Below are positions 59,882-64,000 of a stretch of 64,000 bases of DNA, in pieces (positions within the stretch are counted from its first letter, which is position 1; each line of letters starts with the position of its first letter). Source of the stretch: Bradyrhizobium ottawaense (GTDB lineage Bacteria; Pseudomonadota; Alphaproteobacteria; Rhizobiales; Xanthobacteraceae); contig NZ_LT629693.1 of the NCBI RefSeq assembly GCF_900099825.1, positions 2,294,001 to 2,358,000 on the forward strand. Direction: 5' to 3'. Both the position numbers and the translations under genes were made by a program. Below the pieces are notes generated by a model. That model was not told where the DNA came from, did no database searches, and saw nothing but the letters and a program-made list of their open reading frames with translations.

Positions 59882-60960
59882 TGCCGGGACCGCCAGTCGA
59901 GATAGGCGCTCATCCCCGGTCGCAACTCCGGCACCGGCTGGACCGGGTAGGCGCGAATCGAAAACGTCCGCAAGTCGAAATCGCCAGTGGCGCGCGTGGC
60001 CCGCCAGCTCGCATATTCGCCCTTGGTTGCAACAAGCTTGACCTCGACCGTGACGCGGCGGTCAGCAAGGGCCGGAATGCGGACATCGAACCGATCGCCG
60101 ACCTTCAATCCCCTAACGAGATCCTCGCGCAGATCGAAATGAATCCAGACGTCGGCCAGATCGATCAAGGTAACCAGCGGTACGCCCGGCGATACATACT
60201 CGCCCGGCTCGACGTTGCGCTGATAGACCTGTGAGGCGACGGGAGCATAGACCTGCAACTGATCGATGATCGATTGAACGCTCTGGATATCGGCATTGGC
60301 CTTTTCGACGTTGGCCCCGGCAATCGCCCGCTCTTCCCTGGTGTAGCCGTTGACGGCCTGGTCGTAGGCCGATTTGGCCTGATCGACCGCGCGCTCGGTT
60401 TCATGCAGCGCATCGGTCACCTGGTCGAGGCGGGCTTGCGGTGCGTTACCTTGCCCGGTCAATGTATTGGTTCGATCGAAGGTTTTCTGCGCCAGCACCA
60501 GCGCTGCCTGGCCACGCTCCAGCTCCGCCTTCCGCGCGGCGATGACTTCCGCCCGCGTTCCGACCAGCACATTGGCAAGCTGTGCCTCGGCCACAGCCAT
60601 CGCCGCTTTCATTTGGTCGTGTTTGGCCAGCGTCTCGGGATTATCGATCTTTACGAGCACCGCTCCCGCGGGAACGTTCTGGCCGCGGTTGACGGGAATT
60701 TCCTTGACCCGTCCGTCGACGCGCGCGGCTATATCGAGGCGTGTTGCATCGACCTCACCCTGTACGAGCAGCGGTTCTGGCCGGAGGAGATAGAAGACGG
60801 ATAACGCCACAACAATAGCTGCAACGGTACCGACGATAATGGAAGGGCCACGTGTCGCCGTGCGCGTGTTTTTGTCCTGTCCGTCATGCGTTGCGTCGGA
60901 CGTACTCTGAATCTCCTCGCCAGAGGTCGGCGTGTCCATGTCTGACTCCACTTGGTTCAT
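59878..60960 (-). CDS. HlyD/EmrA-type membrane-fusion protein (first gene of exporter operon)
   Basis: 360 residues (353 if ATG 60939 is used). Cytoplasmic leader of about 40 residues, one TM (IIVGTVAAIVVALSVFYLLR), lipoyl halves at ARVDGRVKEIPVNRGQNVPA and VASQVYQRNVEPGEYVSPGV, a coiled-coil hairpin between them, and the barrel domain up to LRPGMSAYLDW. First gene of HlyD-permease-HlyD, with ATGA overlap to the permease. Having two fusion proteins for one permease is unusual. Confidence 0.9.
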   Translation of the reverse strand: MNQVESDMDTPTSGEEIQSTSDATHDGQDKNTRTATRGPSIIVGTVAAIVVALSVFYLLRPEPLLVQGEVDATRLDIAARVDGRVKEIPVNRGQNVPAGAVLVKIDNPETLAKHDQMKAAMAVAEAQLANVLVGTRAEVIAARKAELERGQAALVLAQKTFDRTNTLTGQGNAPQARLDQVTDALHETERAVDQAKSAYDQAVNGYTREERAIAGANVEKANADIQSVQSIIDQLQVYAPVASQVYQRNVEPGEYVSPGVPLVTLIDLADVWIHFDLREDLVRGLKVGDRFDVRIPALADRRVTVEVKLVATKGEYASWRATRATGDFDLRTFSIRAYPVQPVPELRPGMSAYLDWRSRQ

Positions 60961-61085
60961 AACCGTCTTGGTTGTCAGCCCTCGCCGGACTTACATTCAC
61001 CTTCCCAACCATCGAACCCCACTTTTTTACGCAAGCAGATCATTGGTTTGACAAGAACTTCTCCAAACGAAGCAATGCGTGTTGC

Positions 61086-62027
61086 CTAAGGAGATTGAAC
61101 ACGCAGCGCGGCATCGACCACTAGCGCTGCGAAGAGAGATCCCAGGTAGAGCACTGAAAGCACGAACAGGCGACGAGCGGGGCGCCGTTCTTCGTCATCG
61201 CTCTGGCGCAATTTGAATGCGGCCAGGATCATCGCTGCTCCAAGAATTGCCGCAGCCACGCCGTAGGTTGGGCCAGCGAAGCCCAAGAACCACCGGAGTA
61301 GCGAGGTTGGCATGAGCAGGACGGTATAGATCAGGATCTGCCGCTTGGTTTCGGCCTTGCCGGCCACGACCGGCAGCATTGGAATTCCAGCCCGCGAGTA
61401 ATCACCCATGTGGTTGAGCGATAACGCCCAAAAGTGGGGCGGCGTCCAAAGAAAAATGATCAGGAAGAGTATGAGTGGCTCGATTCCGATCGCACCGGCG
61501 GATGCTACCCAGCCGACGACCGGGGGAAGTGCCCCGGCTGCCCCTCCAATGACAATGTTGTATGGGGTTCGCCGCTTCAACCAGATCGTATAGATTACGG
61601 CATAAAAGAAGATTGTGAAGGCAAGCAACGCCCCCGCAGCGACATTCAGCCCAATACTGAGTGCAAGGACTGCGAGCGTACCTAGCACCAACCCGAAGAT
61701 CAGCGCTTCGGAGCGCGCGACTCGGCCACTGGGAATGGGACGCGCGACGGTGCGGGCCATCATCGCATCGATATCGAAATCGTACCACATATTGAGCGAG
61801 CCGGCGGCACCGGCGCCGACAGCGATGCAAAAAACAGCAAAGACACCCGAAAACGGATCAATATGACCAGGCGCGATCGCGATTCCAACGAACGCAGTAA
61901 AGACGACCAGTGACATAACACGCGGCTTCATCAGCGCGAGATAGTCCTCGATCTTGGCAGTGCTCCTCCGAACCGGAATTGAACGACTTACGTGCATGAG
62001 ATCAACGCCCCGTATTGGAGGCAACAT
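61086..62027 (-). CDS. cyoE: Protoheme IX farnesyltransferase (heme O synthase)
   Basis: 313 residues (303 if ATG 61997 is the start). UbiA-type prenyltransferase with eight to nine helices. First Asp-rich site WYDFDIDAMMARTVARP, second site near LWTPPHFWALSLNHMGDYSR, and LMKPRVMSLVVFTAFVG at the first helix. It adds the farnesyl tail to heme B to give heme O for the bo3 oxidase encoded directly upstream (cyoB-cyoC-cyoD, same strand, gap 37 bases). Confidence 0.95.
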   Translation of the reverse strand: MLPPIRGVDLMHVSRSIPVRRSTAKIEDYLALMKPRVMSLVVFTAFVGIAIAPGHIDPFSGVFAVFCIAVGAGAAGSLNMWYDFDIDAMMARTVARPIPSGRVARSEALIFGLVLGTLAVLALSIGLNVAAGALLAFTIFFYAVIYTIWLKRRTPYNIVIGGAAGALPPVVGWVASAGAIGIEPLILFLIIFLWTPPHFWALSLNHMGDYSRAGIPMLPVVAGKAETKRQILIYTVLLMPTSLLRWFLGFAGPTYGVAAAILGAAMILAAFKLRQSDDEERRPARRLFVLSVLYLGSLFAALVVDAALRVQSP

Positions 62028-62064
62028 GGCGGTCGCCTTCGCTCAGGCACTCCGTCATGAGCGT

Positions 62065-62406
62065 TCATCCAATCATCATCGGCATCATGTTGTGGTTCAG
62101 GTGGTTCATGATCCAGAACGAACCGCCGACCAGGATAACAACCATGAGGACTGCGAATAGAAATGCCATCAGGTTCCAGCGTTGTCCCGAGGACCCGTTC
62201 ACGTGCAAAAAGAAAACAAGGTGCACCACAATCTGCACCATTGCTGTCGCCGCAACGCCCGCCAATACTGCCGACGCGGGCGCGGCCCCGCTCATGACCA
62301 TCCAAAACGGGACTGCCGTCAGAACGAGTGCCAGGATAAGTCCCGAGGAGTAGGTTACAAGACTGCCGCGCCCGACACCGTCACCGGAGATGTGGGTAGT
62401 TCTCAT
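62065..62406 (-). CDS. cyoD: Cytochrome bo3 quinol oxidase subunit IV
   Basis: 113 residues with three membrane helices (GLILALVLTAVPFWMVMSGA; AVLAGVAATAMVQIVVHLVF; LFAVLMVVILVGGSFWIMNH) and the family end HLNHNMMP. Subunit IV assists CuB assembly. It starts directly at the cyoC stop without a gap. Confidence 0.95.
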   Translation of the reverse strand: MRTTHISGDGVGRGSLVTYSSGLILALVLTAVPFWMVMSGAAPASAVLAGVAATAMVQIVVHLVFFLHVNGSSGQRWNLMAFLFAVLMVVILVGGSFWIMNHLNHNMMPMMIG

Positions 62407-63054
62407 TCACATGCTCCCCGTCAAATAGACGACGCTGAATACGCCGATCCAAACGATGTCTAGAAAGTGCCAGAACAAGCTCAGGCATATCAACCTCGTG
62501 CGGTTGGTCGCGCTCAGGCCCCGCAAGGCGACCTGGGCAATCATTACAGCCATCCAGATCAGACCGCTGGTGACGTGAAGACCATGCGTCCCGACAAGGG
62601 CGAAGAAGGACGAGAGAAAAGCGCTTCGATCCGGACCTGCCCCCTCACCGATCATCCGATGGAACTCGCTTATCTCCATCGCGATGAAGCACAGCCCTAA
62701 CAGAGCCGTGATGGCCAGCCACCGCAGCACGCCAACGCGCGCTCCTCTATTCAATGCCAGCATGGCCATGCCGTAGGTGAAGCTGCTGAGCAGCAGACAT
62801 ACCGTCTCGGTCAAAACATACGGCAGCGAGAACAAATTCCGCCCCGTCGGGCCGCCGGCGGACTCACCCGCAAGGACCGCATATGTCGCAAAAAGTGCCG
62901 CGAACAACAGGCAGTCGCTCATGAGATAGATCCAGAACCCCAATACCGTTGTGGATCCGGTCTCAATGTGCTCAGCCTCCTCCATATTTGCGGGCTGAGA
63001 CGCCGAAGCACCACGAGCGACAACGGTTTCAATCGTCAAAACGTCGGTTGACAT
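62407..63054 (-). CDS. cyoC: Cytochrome bo3 quinol oxidase subunit III
   Basis: 215 residues, five membrane helices: [80 protein letters not shown] and [29 protein letters not shown] is the signature of heme-copper oxidase subunit III. ATG 63054 is three bases after the cyoB stop. Confidence 0.95.
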   Translation of the reverse strand: MSTDVLTIETVVARGASASQPANMEEAEHIETGSTTVLGFWIYLMSDCLLFAALFATYAVLAGESAGGPTGRNLFSLPYVLTETVCLLLSSFTYGMAMLALNRGARVGVLRWLAITALLGLCFIAMEISEFHRMIGEGAGPDRSAFLSSFFALVGTHGLHVTSGLIWMAVMIAQVALRGLSATNRTRLICLSLFWHFLDIVWIGVFSVVYLTGSM

Positions 63055-63057
63055 GAC

Positions 63058-64000
63058 TTAGACCTGTGCGAGGCGTAGCGAGGTGGTTCGCTCAATACGA
63101 GCAACGTCTTCTGCGGGGACGTAGAAAGCCCTGTTTTCGTCGAACGAGTGGACGATGATTGAAATGACAATGCCCAGGACACCTAGCAGGGCAATCCACC
63201 AGATATGCCATACCAGAGCGAAACCCAGAATCAGGCTAAACGCACCTACGATCGGACCGGTGCCGGTGTTATGGGGCATGTGAATTCGCCTGACGGCCAT
63301 CGTCGGTCGCGCTTGCCCTACCGATTTCATCTCCCAGAAGGCGTCGCGACCATTGACCACCGGCGTCGTCGCAAAATTGTAGAACGGCGGCGGTGACGAG
63401 GTCGACCACTCCAGCGTCCGGCCTCCCCATGGGTCGCCGGTCACGTCGCGGTTCTTCTCACGCTGCACGACACTGACGACGATCTGCAGCAGGAAAAAGA
63501 GAATTCCGAATAGAATAACGACGGCACCGACTGCTGCCACAATGAGGTAGGGTTGCCAGGCGGGATTATCGTAGTGATTGAGACGGCGCGTCATGCCCAT
63601 TAGGCCAAGGATGTAGAGCGGCATGAACGCCAGATAAAATCCAACCAGCCAGCACCAGAACGAGCATCTACCAAGCGTTTCGTTGAGCGTGAACCCGAAT
63701 GCTTTTGGAAACCAGTACGTCAATCCCGCCAGGTAGCCAAACAACACTCCACCGATGATCACGTTGTGGAAGTGGGCGACCAGGAACAGGCTGTTGTGCA
63801 AGACGAAATCAGCCGGCGGAACAGCCATCAAGACGCCCGTCATCCCACCAATCACGAACGTAACGATGAATCCGAGCGTCCACAGCACCGGCGACGGGAA
63901 CCGAACCCGGCCACGATACATCGTGAACAGCCAGTTGAAGACTTTTACACCTGTCGGAATCGAGATGATCATCGTGGTGATACCGAAGAAGGCGTTCACA
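63058..64000 (-). CDS. cyoB: Cytochrome bo3 quinol oxidase subunit I, C-terminal part (5' end off window)
   Basis: About 313 residues remain. [20 protein letters not shown], then the helix with the heme-ligand His pair [20 protein letters not shown], and further helices to the C-terminal quinol-oxidase extension ([20 protein letters not shown]). Subunit I carries heme b, heme o3 and CuB and pumps protons. The frame runs off the right edge, and cyoA should lie beyond it. Confidence 0.95.
   Translation of the reverse strand, partial: VNAFFGITTMIISIPTGVKVFNWLFTMYRGRVRFPSPVLWTLGFIVTFVIGGMTGVLMAVPPADFVLHNSLFLVAHFHNVIIGGVLFGYLAGLTYWFPKAFGFTLNETLGRCSFWCWLVGFYLAFMPLYILGLMGMTRRLNHYDNPAWQPYLIVAAVGAVVILFGILFFLLQIVVSVVQREKNRDVTGDPWGGRTLEWSTSSPPPFYNFATTPVVNGRDAFWEMKSVGQARPTMAVRRIHMPHNTGTGPIVGAFSLILGFALVWHIWWIALLGVLGIVISIIVHSFDENRAFYVPAEDVARIERTTSLRLAQV

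Noticed and set aside
1..64000. CRISPR arrays, tRNA or rRNA genes and complete insertion sequences
   Set aside because: No regularly spaced repeats, no cloverleaf-like segments and no transposase motifs were found by eye. A tRNA or covariance scan would be needed to exclude them fully.

Overview
The window looks like a chromosomal segment of a Bradyrhizobium-like alphaproteobacterium (Hyphomicrobiales, Nitrobacteraceae type). The evidence is the high GC content, a ROSE-type RNA thermometer in front of an Hsp20 gene, RopB/Omp31-type outer-membrane domains fused to an OprB porin, a CyoBCDE quinol oxidase cluster, many CaiB/BaiF, SDR and VOC enzymes, and the abundance of HxlR, TetR and CsoR-type regulators. 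No tRNA, rRNA, CRISPR array or intact transposase gene was seen. Much of the segment is accessory in character: at least a dozen genes are truncated, frameshifted or reduced to C-terminal tails.

Layout. 1-5.5 kb: a tandem-domain CaiB/BaiF CoA-transferase (open at the left edge), a branched-chain-type ABC substrate-binding protein, a hydrolase fragment and an unknown membrane protein. 5.9-16.8 kb: two paralogous TetR repressors, an ABM-domain protein, SDR, OYE-type ene-reductase, MFS exporter, alpha/beta hydrolase with a cut-off CRP/thioredoxin-reductase fusion, AlkB-like dioxygenase, DUF1993, UBP zinc finger and an ICL/PEP-mutase enzyme. Four promoter regions here carry pairs of a CTATCGATAG-centred palindrome. 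In three of them the pair brackets a -35/N17/-10 promoter, which makes a compact, apparently undescribed TetR regulon. 17-23 kb: remnants of an AAA ATPase and a PAS kinase, a response regulator, a transglutaminase-like protein, and an RsbQ-like hydrolase that overlaps a PAS histidine kinase and is followed by a frameshifted response regulator. 22.8-24 kb: ROSE-hsp20 and two small conserved ORFs.

25-29 kb: an SDR lacking the catalytic Tyr, DoxX, VOC dioxygenase, two HxlR paralogues and the stub of a third. 29.3-34.7 kb (minus strand): an operon of hisE-like, divergent NRAMP-type transporter, small basic protein, MgtC and porin, probably for Mg2+ or Mn2+ homeostasis. 35.4-38.3 kb: a duplicated CsoR-type locus (one copy decayed) with GC-rich palindromic operators, a His-rich periplasmic protein, a frameshifted barrel protein and a stand-alone RNA polymerase alpha-CTD-like protein. 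38.4-45.4 kb: secretory lipase, CaiB/BaiF, NDH-2, 3-hydroxyacyl-CoA/carnitine-type dehydrogenase and a YWTD beta-propeller.

45.7-53.7 kb: two large winged-helix/STAND-ATPase/TPR regulators flanking a winged-helix-only paralogue and a coiled-coil protein. 53.7-56.3 kb: a gene graveyard (DUF2927, porin tail plus terminator, DapA-like, YtcA, cut-off MdtN). 56.6-61 kb: HlyD / double ABC-2 permease / HlyD exporter operon. 61-64 kb: cyoE, cyoD, cyoC and the 3' end of cyoB, running off the right edge.
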